Positions 52,542 through 61,547 of a stretch of DNA of 64,000 nt are shown here, in pieces. The notes under the pieces are model-generated. The model ran no database searches. It worked only from the letters and a program-made list of their open reading frames with translations, and was not told the origin of the DNA. The stretch spans positions 186,001 through 250,000 of the forward strand of contig CAVSQL010000020.1 of NCBI GenBank assembly GCA_963730065.1, read 5' to 3'. A program made the position numbers and the translations under genes. Within the stretch, counting starts at the first letter, position 1; every line of letters starts with the position of its first letter. Source of the stretch: UBA9676 sp963730065. Lineage in GTDB: Bacteria > Actinomycetota > Actinomycetes > Streptosporangiales > Streptosporangiaceae.

Positions 52542-55500
52542 GCCTCAACGGCACGGTCTGGGCCGCCCGGGGGCCCAGCCCGATGGGCGAGGGGTCACGG
52601 CAGGACAACGGCCTGGTCTCGGCGATCGCCATCAACCCGAACGATCCGAACGTCATCTACCAGGGCACCGCCGGAGGCGGGGTCTGGCGCAGCATCGACG
52701 GTGGCCAGCACTGGATCCCGCAGTTCGACCGGCAGGCCGCCCTCGGAGTCGGCGAGCCTGCCGCGCTGGCCATCGACCCCAATGACACCGACACGATCTA
52801 CATCGGCACCAGCGCGCGGGTCGCCCAGCAGGCGCAGGCCGGCCTGTTCAAGTCCACCGATGGCGGCAATAGCTGCGTCCGGCTCGGATCGGGCTACCCG
52901 GACGGCAACATCGGCAACGCGATCATGTTCGCCGGCCAGTGGATCAATGTGATCATCGTCGACCCGGCCGACTCGCAGACGGTCTACCTGGCGTCCACGA
53001 GCGGGGTGTTCCGCTCGCAGGACGGCGGCCTGAACTGGACCCAGGGCACCGGCATCTTCGGCGACGTCCGCTCGCTGGTGCTCGACACCTCGACCCCGGC
53101 GACGAACCGGGTGCTGCACGCGGGCCTGGTCGGGCAGGGCGTCTTCACCTCAACCAACGGCGGCCAGACCTGGGCGCAGGTGCTGAGCGCGAGCACGCCC
53201 GCGGTCGCCGCCGCGGTCGGAGCGGGCGGCATCGGCAAGGTGATCGTCAACATCGCCCCGCCCGCAACAGCGACGAGCCCGGCTGGCGTGCAGGTCCTGT
53301 ACGCCTCCATGGCCGGGACCGGGGGCGCCCCGGACCCGGTCGGTTTCTTCGTCAGCACCGCCGGCGGCGCCACCTGGACCCAGCAGTCCGCGGCGAACAT
53401 GCCGACGAGAACGCAGGGCAGCTACAGTTTCCACTTCGCCGTCGACCCGGCCTCACCCGGCGACGGCGTCAACGACATCATCTATTTCGGCGCGGTTGGG
53501 CAGGCCCGGTCAGTTGACTCCGGGCAGAACTTCACCGGGCTCAACGGGCTGCACGCCGACACCCATTCCTGGGCGTTCGTGCCGAAATCGGGCGGTGGGC
53601 AGTCGACCGTCTACTCCGGCAATGACGGCGGCATCTTCGTCTCGACCGACGGCACGAACTTCAGCTCCCTGAACAGCGGCGGCCTGCAGACCGGGCTGTT
53701 CTACAACATCGACAGCAAGCCCGACGCGGGCGCCGACGTCATCGTCGGCGCGCTGCAGGACAACGAGGTCGAGACGACCAGCGGCGTGGCCCCGCCCGGA
53801 TGGACCGGCACCAACGGCGGGGACGGGTGGGACGTCGTCTACGACGGCGGCATCTCCGGCCAGCTGTACTGCACCAGCGGCTTCTTCTCCAATCCCTGTA
53901 CCCGGGTGTTCCGGTTGACCGATGACGGGGTCAACTGGTCCGAGATCACGCCGTGGGGCACCGCGACCGACGCGGGCTGCTACCTCGCGCCGATCGCGAC
54001 CGACCCCAGCAGCGGCGGCACCGTCTACGTCAGCGGCAGCCAGAACCTGTGGCAGAGCCAGGACGGCGGGAACAACTGGCGCATCATCGGCAGCTTCCCC
54101 GCGACCGGCCAGACCAGGGTCGCGCCGTCACAGAGCAACAACGTCGTTATCGCGGTCGGCGCCCAGGTCTTCGTAACGACCGACGCGCTGGCGGCCGCGC
54201 CCGCGTTCACCGACATCACCCGCAACCTGCCGTCGCGCAGCGTCCAGCGTGCCGCGTTCGACCCCAACGACCCCACCGTCGTCTACGCCGTGCTCGGCGG
54301 TTTCGACGGCTTCGGCCCCGGCCAGCAGGGCCACGTCTTCCGCACCACGCTGGGCGGCACGGCGTGGGAGGACATCTCCCCGGCCGTCAACATTCCGCAC
54401 GGCGCGCTCGAACTGGACGGTACCGACACCCCCACGACCATCTACGTGGGCACCGATCTCGGCGTGCTCCGGTCGATCGACCGCGGCCAGACCTGGACCG
54501 TGCTCGACGACATTCACTTCCCGCGCGCGCCCGTCACCGACCTCGTGCTCGCGCGGGACGCGCGGATCCTGCGCGCCGCCACGTACGGCCGCGGGGTCTT
54601 CGAGTTCACCACCCCGCAGGGGCCGGTCATCGCGGTCAACATGCAGGACGGCCTCGACTTCGGGACAGTGTGCCTGGGCGGCCGCGAGGACCTGACGCTG
54701 CAGATCTTCAACGTCGGGGCCGCTGACCTGGTGATCGACAGCGTGCAGCGGCTGATGGGCTCGGCCAGCGTCACGGTGCTGCCCATGCCCGGCACGCCGC
54801 TGGTCATCGCGCCCGGGGAGGAAGTGGACTTCACGGTCCGCTACACGCCAGCGATCATCGGCGCGACCGACACCGCCACCATCCGGATCGAGAGCAACGA
54901 CCCGACCGCACCCGTGGTCGACCTGCAGGCCACCGCCATCGCCGGGACGGGGCTGCTGAGCGTCGCGATCCCCGACAACGGGTACTTCGGCGAGGTCTGC
55001 CGTGGCAGCTTCGTCGACCGCGACATCGTCCTGAACAACGCGGGCACCTGCGACCTTCAGGTGCTGAACATCAGCTCGTCGGACGCGCAGTTCATCACGC
55101 CCGAGGCGTCCTACCCGATCCTCATCGCCCCGGGCGACTCGGTGAGCATGCCAGTGCGGTTCCAGCCAGCCGCGTTCGGCACCGTGTCGGCCACCGTGAC
55201 CGTGGTGACCGACAGCGCCGCACCGGACCTGTCCGTCGACCTGAGCGGGACGTGCCCGCCGCCGCGGCTGATCACGTTCCTGCCGGACGCCGGCAGGTTC
55301 GGCCGCGTCTGCGCCTGCTCGTTCCGCGATGAGCCGCTGACCATCAGCAACGGCGGCCACTGCCTGCTGACGGTCGCCGCGATCACCTCGACGTCGGGCG
55401 AGTTTCTCGTCCCGGACGTCGATATCTTCGCGCTGACGGTGGCACCCGGGACCGCCACCCAGGTGCCGATCCGGTTCCAGCCCGAGACCTACGGGCACAA

Positions 55501-56251
55501 ATCCGCCACCCTCACCGTCGTCAGCGACGACCCGGCCGGGCCGCGGACCATCGACGTCTCCGGGTACGCGCCGCACGGCGTGCTCGCGGTCAGCGGATCG
55601 ACGGACTTCGGCCAGGTCGACCTGGGCCTGACCGCGCAGACTGTGATCACCCTGGCCAACGTCGGCGACTGCGACCTGCACGTGTGCCGGGTCGCGTTCC
55701 GCGCGCTCGGGCCGTGCGGGTGTGTCTCGGGCGGCTCAGGCTGCGGCTGCTGCGGAGGCTGCGGCTGCGGTCACGGGACTGCCCGCTGTCACGAGTGCGG
55801 CGAGCATCACCACCACGACCATGGCGAGCACCATCACAAGCACCACGGCGAGCACCATCACCACCACGGCGAGCATCACCACGACGACCACCAGGACGAG
55901 CCCGGCGAGCCGGAACACACCGGACGTCCGGAGCGCGACCGGTGCAACTTCTGCCACGACCACGACCACCGGTGCGGCACCTGCCAGTGCTGCGCCCAGT
56001 TCCGGCTGGTCGACAACCCGTTCCCGACGACGCTGCGTCCCGGCTCGTCGCTGCCTCTCACCGTCGCGTTCACCCCGACGTGTGAGTTCAATCCCTGCTG
56101 CGAGCTGGTGATCTGCACCGACGACCCCGAGCACGAACGGACCACGCTACTGGTGACCGGGCACCTGCGGCGCACCCTGGCCACCGCCATCAAGTGCTGG
56201 GCTGGTCAGGAAATCCGCGGCATGATCGCCGGGGGAGGAAAAGACTGCTGA
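52538..56251 (+). CDS. Giant BNR-propeller / ASH-domain protein with His/Cys-rich insert
   Basis: A 1237-aa protein without a signal peptide. Residues 1-690 are BNR/sortilin-like propeller repeats (GGGVWRSIDGGQHW; GLFKSTDGGNS; GVFRSQDGGLNW; GVFTSTNGGQTW; GVLRSIDRGQTW). Residues 700-1080 form four or five ASH/choice-of-anchor domains, each with a phrase like LDFGTVCLGGREDLTLQIFN and ending LVIAPGEEVDFTVRY. Inside the last domain is an insert with CGCCGGCGCGHG, then repeated GEHHHHDHGEHHH units, then CNFCHDHDHRCGTCQCC. This insert is likely to bind metal. A short domain closes the protein. It is coupled to the 52104 gene. Overall function unknown; propeller plus ASH suggests a surface or assembly-scaffold role, but export is not explained. 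Confidence 0.85.
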   Translation: MSLNGTVWAARGPSPMGEGSRQDNGLVSAIAINPNDPNVIYQGTAGGGVWRSIDGGQHWIPQFDRQAALGVGEPAALAIDPNDTDTIYIGTSARVAQQAQAGLFKSTDGGNSCVRLGSGYPDGNIGNAIMFAGQWINVIIVDPADSQTVYLASTSGVFRSQDGGLNWTQGTGIFGDVRSLVLDTSTPATNRVLHAGLVGQGVFTSTNGGQTWAQVLSASTPAVAAAVGAGGIGKVIVNIAPPATATSPAGVQVLYASMAGTGGAPDPVGFFVSTAGGATWTQQSAANMPTRTQGSYSFHFAVDPASPGDGVNDIIYFGAVGQARSVDSGQNFTGLNGLHADTHSWAFVPKSGGGQSTVYSGNDGGIFVSTDGTNFSSLNSGGLQTGLFYNIDSKPDAGADVIVGALQDNEVETTSGVAPPGWTGTNGGDGWDVVYDGGISGQLYCTSGFFSNPCTRVFRLTDDGVNWSEITPWGTATDAGCYLAPIATDPSSGGTVYVSGSQNLWQSQDGGNNWRIIGSFPATGQTRVAPSQSNNVVIAVGAQVFVTTDALAAAPAFTDITRNLPSRSVQRAAFDPNDPTVVYAVLGGFDGFGPGQQGHVFRTTLGGTAWEDISPAVNIPHGALELDGTDTPTTIYVGTDLGVLRSIDRGQTWTVLDDIHFPRAPVTDLVLARDARILRAATYGRGVFEFTTPQGPVIAVNMQDGLDFGTVCLGGREDLTLQIFNVGAADLVIDSVQRLMGSASVTVLPMPGTPLVIAPGEEVDFTVRYTPAIIGATDTATIRIESNDPTAPVVDLQATAIAGTGLLSVAIPDNGYFGEVCRGSFVDRDIVLNNAGTCDLQVLNISSSDAQFITPEASYPILIAPGDSVSMPVRFQPAAFGTVSATVTVVTDSAAPDLSVDLSGTCPPPRLITFLPDAGRFGRVCACSFRDEPLTISNGGHCLLTVAAITSTSGEFLVPDVDIFALTVAPGTATQVPIRFQPETYGHKSATLTVVSDDPAGPRTIDVSGYAPHGVLAVSGSTDFGQVDLGLTAQTVITLANVGDCDLHVCRVAFRALGPCGCVSGGSGCGCCGGCGCGHGTARCHECGEHHHHDHGEHHHKHHGEHHHHHGEHHHDDHQDEPGEPEHTGRPERDRCNFCHDHDHRCGTCQCCAQFRLVDNPFPTTLRPGSSLPLTVAFTPTCEFNPCCELVICTDDPEHERTTLLVTGHLRRTLATAIKCWAGQEIRGMIAGGGKDC

Positions 56252-56314
56252 TCTCGGTCGGGCCTGATCCGGCCAGGGTTGCGGCTGCTCTCCCGTAGGT
56301 GGCAGGTTGGCGGT

Positions 56315-56659
56315 ATGCCGACGCGCCTGGTGCACCTGGTGGCCGACGCCGCCGACCCACCGCGGCTGGCGCGGTTCTGGGCGGATGCCCTGGGATGGGA
56401 GATCGCCGACGAGGAACCCACCGAGGTGGATGTGTGGCCGCGCGGCTACACCTACCCCGACCCGGTGGCGCTGCCGCTGGTCTTCGTGCCGGTGCCCGAG
56501 CCGAAGACGGGCAAGAACCGGGTGCATCTCGACCTGGCCAGCTCGTCCGCCGAGGACCAGGCGGCCCAGGTCCGCCGCCTGCTCAGCCTGGGCGCGGCGC
56601 GGGCCGACATCGGCCAGGGCGAGGTGCCCTGGGAGGTGCTGGCCGACCCGGAGGGTTAG
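56315..56659 (+). pseudogene. VOC-family protein, C-terminally truncated
   Basis: The first 105 residues match the glyoxalase-like family: MPTRLVHLVADAADPPRLAR, FWADALGWEIADEE, GKNRVHLDLASSSAEDQAAQ, GEVPWEVLADPEG. Relatives continue with N-E-F-C-V-L and a short strand, but here the stop follows PEG. About 20-25 residues, including a usual metal ligand region, are missing. It may be a pseudogene or a shortened but folded form. Confidence 0.6.
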
Positions 56660-56880
56660 GACCCATTATACACCTGATCTCGGAGTGGCATTTCCGCTGA
56701 GCTAAGCCATTACGCTGTCCATTTCGCTAGTTTCCTGGGCCATTTCCATGGAGCCCCGAACAATGGCATCGTCCCAGGTCAAGACCACTATTGAGGATAA
56801 TCGACTCCGCTTTCTCCAGGTAGACTGGAGTGGAGCGCTCAACCTGGGCGCAATCCACCGGGAGAAAGGCGGGCAGAGCC

Positions 56881-57408
56881 ATGCGCGAAATAGCCACCGA
56901 CAGCGGGGACCATCCGGTCCTCGTCCGCCGCAACTGCGATATCCACACCTACGGTGACGAGCCCGCCCGGTGGCGGGTGCTCACGCCCTGGGGAGCCTGG
57001 GCGCACCTGTGCACCGTCTGCCGCGACACGATCGGCGGGACACGCATCCTGCCCCTGGAGGAAGTCCCGGCCCGCCAGCCGCTGATCAGCGAGCAGGAGG
57101 CCCGCGACTACTGCGCCCGCCAGCGGTGGAAACCCGCGACCACCATGCCCCAGTGGCCGCACCAGTACCTCCTGCTCAACCCGGGCCGCCAGCCCGGCCA
57201 CTCCACCGACCCGTGGACGCACTTGCGCGTGGCTGCCTTCATCCGCGCCCGCGGCCAGAGGCGCTGGTTCGCCCCGTCCCGCCGCACGCACAGCTACTGG
57301 CAGCCGGGCGACGGGACCGAGGTGTGGACGCTCAGGCCGGTAGACACGATCCTGAACCGGCAGCAGGTGGAAGGCCCCGGGGGCTGGCAGGAGGCGCTGC
57401 CGATATGA
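56881..57408 (+). CDS. Hypothetical protein of an integrative element
   Basis: A 175-aa protein starting MREIATDSGDHPVLVRRNCD. It has HLCTVCRDTIGGTRILPLEE, a helical middle and a C-terminal block AAFIRARGQRRWFAPSRRTH SYWQPGDGTEVWTLRPVDTI LNRQQV. The last block is repeated in a decayed copy at 57969-58115. It ends with a 4-base overlap (ATGA) to the next gene. Cys and Trp content is high. I do not recognise the family; neighbours suggest it belongs to an actinomycete mobile element. Confidence 0.65.
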   Translation: MREIATDSGDHPVLVRRNCDIHTYGDEPARWRVLTPWGAWAHLCTVCRDTIGGTRILPLEEVPARQPLISEQEARDYCARQRWKPATTMPQWPHQYLLLNPGRQPGHSTDPWTHLRVAAFIRARGQRRWFAPSRRTHSYWQPGDGTEVWTLRPVDTILNRQQVEGPGGWQEALPI

Positions 57409-57962
57409 GCGGCTTCCGGGGCACGCCGGACGGGCTGTGGCTGGTCGAGCACATGATCCTCCGCCACACCAGCGTCACGGGCATCTGGAACAACCCGCCG
57501 GGCGACGGCGAGCTGCTGCTGGCCCGCTACGCGGGCTGCACCTGGGGCTGGTGCCGCGACGAGGCCGGGCTGAAAGAGCTGGGCGTCCCCGTCGATGACC
57601 TGGCCGAGATGCCCGGGTACAGGCTGCCCGCACCGGGGCCAGGCCGGTGGCTGACCGAGCACACCGGCGTGCGCAAAATGGCCACCGACACCGACGGCGA
57701 CCGCTACATCGCGGAGAGATCGGTCGGGGACGCGACGGTGAGGGTACTCCCCGACACCATCGTCAAGGAGCGGCGCGGCGACACCGCCATCTGGACCGCC
57801 GCCAGCTATGAGGTCTGCGGACCGGACGGGGAGGTGGCAGGGATCATCGTCCGCCACGGCAGCGGCGTCTACGAGGTGCCGGGCAAGGCGCAGCGGGTCG
57901 GGCTCGCCCAGGCCGTCGCCGTCGCCCTCGGCCGGGAGGCGGCATGCGAGGTGGTCCCGTGA
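57405..57962 (+). CDS. Hypothetical protein of an integrative element
   Basis: A 185-aa protein starting MSGFRGTPDGLWLVEHMILR and coupled by ATGA to the preceding gene. It contains LLARYAGCTWGWCRDEAGLK and YEVCGPDGEVAGIIVRHGSG. Several cysteines occur without a clear zinc-binding pattern. The family is unknown to me. The operon layout and small size match cargo of mobile elements. Confidence 0.65.
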   Translation: MSGFRGTPDGLWLVEHMILRHTSVTGIWNNPPGDGELLLARYAGCTWGWCRDEAGLKELGVPVDDLAEMPGYRLPAPGPGRWLTEHTGVRKMATDTDGDRYIAERSVGDATVRVLPDTIVKERRGDTAIWTAASYEVCGPDGEVAGIIVRHGSGVYEVPGKAQRVGLAQAVAVALGREAACEVVP

Positions 57963-57968
57963 CCGGCC

Positions 57969-58115
57969 GCGTGGGCGTTCATCCGGGCCACGGGGGAGCG
58001 GCGGCGATGGAGCAGGAAGTGGCACACGTACTGGACCTGGGGTGAGCACGAGTATTGGGCGATGCCGCCCCGGGAAACGATCCTGAACCGTAGGCGCCTG
58101 GACTGGCCTAGCTGA
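57969..58115 (+). pseudogene. Decayed C-terminal copy of the 56881 gene
   Basis: A 48-residue frame reads AWAFIRATGERRRWSRKWHT YWTWGEHEYW and PPRETILNRRRLDWPS. It aligns with AAFIRARGQRRWFAPSRRTHSYWQ and VDTILNRQQV of the 56881 gene. No start codon is available and a stop precedes it, so it is a remnant of a tandem duplicate. Confidence 0.6.
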
Positions 58116-58181
58116 CGCTGACCGCCCTCGGTGCCATGCTGGGCGCGTGGCGGGGACGGTGTGGAACTACGGGGCGGGGCG

Positions 58182-58397
58182 GTGAGCGACCGCCAGTGCG
58201 CGGTGTGCGGGGCGCCGTTCCCCGCCTCGACCGGCCGGGGCAGGCCCCGCATCTACTGCGGCGACACGTGCCGGTGGCGGGCAGGCCACGTCGCGGCGGC
58301 GGAGCAGGCCCGCCAGCAGGCCGCCGAACGGGCCGAGTGGAGCACCGACGACCTGCTCGCCTGGGCGGAGGCCCAGGACTTTCCCGAGCCGTACTGA
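58182..58397 (+). CDS. Small zinc-finger protein
   Basis: A 71-aa protein from the GTG at 58182: MSDRQCAVCGAPFPASTGRG RPRIYCGDTCRWRAGH and a helical tail. The C-x2-C and C-x3-C pairs form a one-zinc fold seen in many small mobile-element proteins. The tail EWSTDDLLAWAEAQDFPEPY is acidic. Function unknown. Confidence 0.75.
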   Translation: MSDRQCAVCGAPFPASTGRGRPRIYCGDTCRWRAGHVAAAEQARQQAAERAEWSTDDLLAWAEAQDFPEPY

Positions 58398-58415
58398 AAC
58401 GCTGTACGCGCCCAG

Positions 58416-58600
58416 TCACTTGTCCCGGACACGCCGCCGATCATCCTTCGTATGGCCCTCCGAAGAAGCCGCCGGGTGTAGCAGGGCGGTGATCAGCGCC
58501 CGGCCCAGGCCCTGGCCCTGATAGGCCGGCAGCAGGTGCGTCTCGCCAGCCACGAAGCCGTCCCGCCAGCCGGGGACCGCTGAGATCACCGGTCCAGCCC
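58416..58600 (-). pseudogene. C-terminal fragment of a GNAT acetyltransferase
   Basis: Only the end of a GNAT domain is readable: FVAGETHLLPAYQGQGLGRA LITALLHPAA, including the Q-x-x-G-x-G acetyl-CoA loop. The N-terminal half and a start are missing. It lies just downstream of the two-helix membrane gene. Confidence 0.5.
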
Positions 58601-58603
58601 GCA

Positions 58604-59203
58604 CTACTTTTCGGCGGTCGAGCCGATGCGCTGCATGGAATCGCGCACGCTGGGACTGAGCAGCCGGAGAAGCGGTGCCGCGGCACTTTGCATCTGTTGC
58701 ACGGCGTCGTCCAGCCCGTCGCTCGGTACGGCAGCGCCGTGCGGCGACCTGTCTTTTATTGCGAGCGTGCGGGTCATTACTGCGCCGAGGTGCTGGGCCC
58801 GCTCGAGGAAATTCCGGGCGACCGGGTCGTCGATGAGCACAGGCGCGCCTATCAGCAGCATCATCATGTACGTCTGGAAAGTATCGGACGCGGCGCTGCG
58901 GTCGCCCGATCCGTCGATCACCGACGACACAGCCTTGGCCGCACGACCGGCCTGGGCCTCTATGATGGCGGCCTCTGAGGCGACCGCTTGACCGCGTTGC
59001 CTGTCCTGTCGCAAGTTGAGCAGCTGATTCACGACCAGGACTGTGATCAGCAGCACCAGCATTCCTGACACGGTGTCTGTCGTAAGCGAGTGGGCACCCC
59101 ACCAGCTTCGCTGCCCGGCGTTCGTGATTTCGCCAACGATAAGCGCCAGCGTGATCAGTACCGCGAGGACGGCAGCGGCCCACCCTAGCAAGCGGCCAGA
59201 CAC
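58604..59203 (-). CDS. Two-helix membrane protein of unknown function
   Basis: A 199-aa protein: helix 1 WAAAVLAVLITLALIVGEI, helix 2 SGMLVLLITVLVVNQLLNL, then a helical cytoplasmic domain (EAAIIEAQAGRAAKAVSSVI; RNFLERAQHLGAVMTRTLAI) of about 130 residues. Similar proteins are common hypothetical genes in actinomycetes. GTG start. No operon partner is intact. Confidence 0.75.
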   Translation of the reverse strand: MSGRLLGWAAAVLAVLITLALIVGEITNAGQRSWWGAHSLTTDTVSGMLVLLITVLVVNQLLNLRQDRQRGQAVASEAAIIEAQAGRAAKAVSSVIDGSGDRSAASDTFQTYMMMLLIGAPVLIDDPVARNFLERAQHLGAVMTRTLAIKDRSPHGAAVPSDGLDDAVQQMQSAAAPLLRLLSPSVRDSMQRIGSTAEK

Positions 59204-59796
59204 CAGACAACCCTACACATGGGAGCCTGACCCAGGTCAATCCGAGGTCGGCCGGGCGCCATTTGCGCGCTGACAGGAACCGGGAAAACCTGGGCGCGCA
59301 CGTGTGTGCCGGCGAAGGTCTCACCTGCATCGTGGACAGCGGGAGTTCCCCCCCTCCTCTGGGCGAGCTGGCGCGGTCGCCACTGTCCCACGGCTCGCTG
59401 ATGGTGCGATCGCGCGGGCCGATCGGCGGAACATCCCCGGGGACAGTCCCGGGCGGGCCGGGCCGCAGCCGGGCATGGAACTGACCGAGGACAGTGCCGG
59501 TGCGGACGGTGGCCGCGTCGGCGTGGTCGGCGTGGTCGCTGTCGGCGAGGACTGCGCGGTCAGCGTCACGGTCAGCGTCAGCGTCAACTTGCTGCTGTCG
59601 GCGGTGGTGCGTGTGCGGATGTGGTGCTGCCGGGCTGCACGTCGCCCCGTGCCGGGCGGCGAGAAGGAGTCCCGCACGGCACGGGGTTCCGTGCCACCTG
59701 CCTTCCGTGGCCGCCGCCTGGCACTAGAACGGCGGCGGCCACGGAAGCCTGCTCCCCCAGCGCCGCCAGCCTTCGGGAACAGCGCCGGGGGAGGTC
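59204..59796. other. Intergenic with a strong hairpin
   Basis: No supported gene. It contains short GTCAGCGTC-like repeats around 59560-59590 and the 17-bp perfect stem-loop at 59702-59747. Confidence 0.5.
59702..59747 (-). terminator. Perfect 17-bp stem-loop, probable terminator
   Basis: CTTCCGTGGCCGCCGCC, a 12-base loop, then the exact reverse complement. It lies 50 bp past the stop of the minus-strand gene at 59797. There is no U-run, which is common for actinobacterial terminators. Confidence 0.75.
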
Positions 59797-60615
59797 TCAG
59801 AAGACGGCTTCCGCGGGCAGCCGTGCGGCGCGGTCATGCTGCTGCTGGGTGCGCAGCTCAGCGAGCCGCTGGTGTAGCTGGCTGCTGTCGGGCAGCCACC
59901 ACTCGAAGCCGGGTTCGCGTCCTGCGTTCAGCCAGAACTCCAGGGTGCCGGGGTCGCCGTAGGTGGTGGTCCACGTCGGCGCCAGCCAGGACTGGTACAG
60001 GGCGCCGGTCCGCTCGTAGGCGGTGGTGATGGTGAGCCCGTCTGGTTCCTCGGATGAGGCGGCGTCTTCGGCCAGGCGGAGGGCTTCGCGCAAGGACGCT
60101 GCGGTCGCGGTGGCGTCGCGGGCGGCGAGGTAGTCGGTGCGGATCGAGCCGCCTGCCTGGAGCGCGGCCTGGTCGTCGGTGCCGGGTGGCAGCCGGTGCG
60201 CGCACTTGACGAGCACGGCGGTCATGTCGGCGTGCCGGGCCTGGATCACCTGGACGACGGCGGCCTCGTGCGCGGTGACGGTGGCGCACAGCAGCTCCTG
60301 GGCGGCGGCCTGCACTTCGGCGGCGAGCGTGGTGCGGTCCCGGGCTGCCTGCTCGGCGTCGCGGGCGGTGGTGATGGGGTTCACGTCGAGCGGCTGGGTG
60401 AGCACGCCGGGGTCGTCGAGGGCCGCGCGGGCGATCTGGGCGGCGGTGACGGCGGTGGCCTGGGCTGCGGCGCCGGGCTGGGGCCATGCTGGCACCGGCA
60501 TTTGCTGGGCGGCCTGGTAGGCGTGGACGGCGTTGCTGACCGCGGCGGGCAGGGTGACTAGCCCGTCGAGGGTGGCGAGCTGTTCCGCCCTGAGGGCGGT
60601 TGCGGGGTGAGGCAT
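59797..60615 (-). CDS. Hypothetical helical protein of an integrative element
   Basis: A 272-aa Ala-rich helical protein from MPHPATALRAEQLATLDGLV. Two long helical stretches (DAEQAARDRTTLAAEVQAAA; DATATAASLREALRLAEDAA) precede a Trp-rich end (YQSWLAPTWTTTYGDPGTLE; EPGFEWWLPDSSQLHQRLAE). AAAGGA ribosome binding site. It follows a small gene by 11 bp and ends before a strong terminator. Function unknown. Confidence 0.7.
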   Translation of the reverse strand: MPHPATALRAEQLATLDGLVTLPAAVSNAVHAYQAAQQMPVPAWPQPGAAAQATAVTAAQIARAALDDPGVLTQPLDVNPITTARDAEQAARDRTTLAAEVQAAAQELLCATVTAHEAAVVQVIQARHADMTAVLVKCAHRLPPGTDDQAALQAGGSIRTDYLAARDATATAASLREALRLAEDAASSEEPDGLTITTAYERTGALYQSWLAPTWTTTYGDPGTLEFWLNAGREPGFEWWLPDSSQLHQRLAELRTQQQHDRAARLPAEAVF

Positions 60616-60626
60616 CGACGGTCCTT

Positions 60627-60872
60627 TCAGCGTCGGCGGCGCAAGGCGTCGCGGATCAGGTCGCCGTCTGGGGGGCTGTCGGTCATCGGCCCTGCCGGGA
60701 TCAGCTTGCCTAGCGGTGACGGCCCGGGTCCGGGCTGGGGTTCGGGCTCTGGGGCTGGTGGCGCGGGGCCGGGGCCGGTGGCCGGGCCGTCCACGGCGTG
60801 GGCTCGCTGCCGCGCGGGGGCGAGCGCCGCATTCAGCCACTCAAGGTCGTCGGCCATCGGGCTCGGGCTCAT
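60627..60872 (-). CDS. Small Pro-rich hypothetical protein
   Basis: An 81-aa protein from MSPSPMADDLEWLNAALAPA, with a Pro/Gly/Glu-rich middle (GPGPAPPAPEPEPQPGPGPS) and a short basic end (DLIRDALRRRR). GGGAG ribosome binding site. Co-transcribed with the next gene (11-bp gap). No family recognised. Confidence 0.6.
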   Translation of the reverse strand: MSPSPMADDLEWLNAALAPARQRAHAVDGPATGPGPAPPAPEPEPQPGPGPSPLGKLIPAGPMTDSPPDGDLIRDALRRRR

Positions 60873-60933
60873 GGCATCTCCCTGGTCCGGCAGGTGCTCC
60901 CATCCTGCCCGAGCCTGGGCAGCAGCGGCGGTG

Positions 60934-61056
60934 TCACGCGGCCTCAATCGCGGCGAGCGGGCGCAGGCACAGGTAGTACAGGTCGAGGCCGGGCGGGTGG
61001 CTGGCCTTGTGGACGCGGAGCACGGTCACCGGGTGGGCTGTGTCACTGGGCGGCAT
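60934..61056 (-). CDS. Very small protein (40 aa)
   Basis: MPPSDTAHPVTVLRVHKASH PPGLDLYYLCLRPLAAIEAA preceded by AGGAGG at optimal distance. The strong ribosome binding site, compact length and position at the head of the same-strand cluster support it. It may be a regulatory or coupling peptide. Function unknown. Confidence 0.5.
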   Translation of the reverse strand: MPPSDTAHPVTVLRVHKASHPPGLDLYYLCLRPLAAIEAA

Positions 61057-61292
61057 GGGCCGATCCTCCTGTCAGTTTGCGGGTCGGCATGGCGAAGGGC
61101 ATGCGGCTGTCTCTGACATTGCGCGCCTGCTGATACCCCGGCGTGTCTCCACCGCGAGCGGGGCCGCGCGCGCTAGCGTCGTCCTGATCATGGCCGCGGC
61201 GAGTGCACGCCGCGATGGGGAGTGGCCCGGCAATGCTGGCCAGCTATCCGCCGGGCGCTCCCCGGCCACCACCCGGTGCACTACGGGAGCAC

Positions 61293-61535
61293 ATGATGAA
61301 CAGCGATGAATCACGCACGGAACAGCCCGCCCAGCCCGCCGAGCCGGCCCAGGAAGCCCAGCGGAATCTCCCCCATCTGCTGACCGAGCTGGCCGACAAG
61401 TTCGGCGACGGGACGGCGATCGGGGCAGGGACGTATTTCGGCAAGAAGGCCATGGAGAAGGTGTTCGGCGGCCAGGACAAGGGCGGCGCGAAGCCTGAAC
61501 CGCCGAGCGAGCAGCCTCCGCCCCCGGCGGAGTAA
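61293..61535 (+). CDS. Small hypothetical protein, Pro-rich tail
   Basis: An 80-aa protein: MMNSDESRTEQPAQPAEPAQ, a helical segment NLPHLLTELADKFGDGTAIG with GTYFGKKAMEKVF, then a KPEPPSEQPPPPAE tail. It immediately precedes the HNH gene (12-bp gap) and may be its partner. No family recognised. Confidence 0.6.
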   Translation: MMNSDESRTEQPAQPAEPAQEAQRNLPHLLTELADKFGDGTAIGAGTYFGKKAMEKVFGGQDKGGAKPEPPSEQPPPPAE

Positions 61536-61547
61536 GCCCGTCCGTCC

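Noticed and set aside
54128..55681. 517-codon minus-strand frame in the BNR/ASH gene
   Set aside because: Antisense shadow; low-complexity His/Arg/Asp translation.
59304..60029. Plus-strand Val-rich frame (VSVTVSVSVNLLLS)
   Set aside because: Generated by short GTCAGC repeats, and it runs through the perfect terminator hairpin into an antisense gene.
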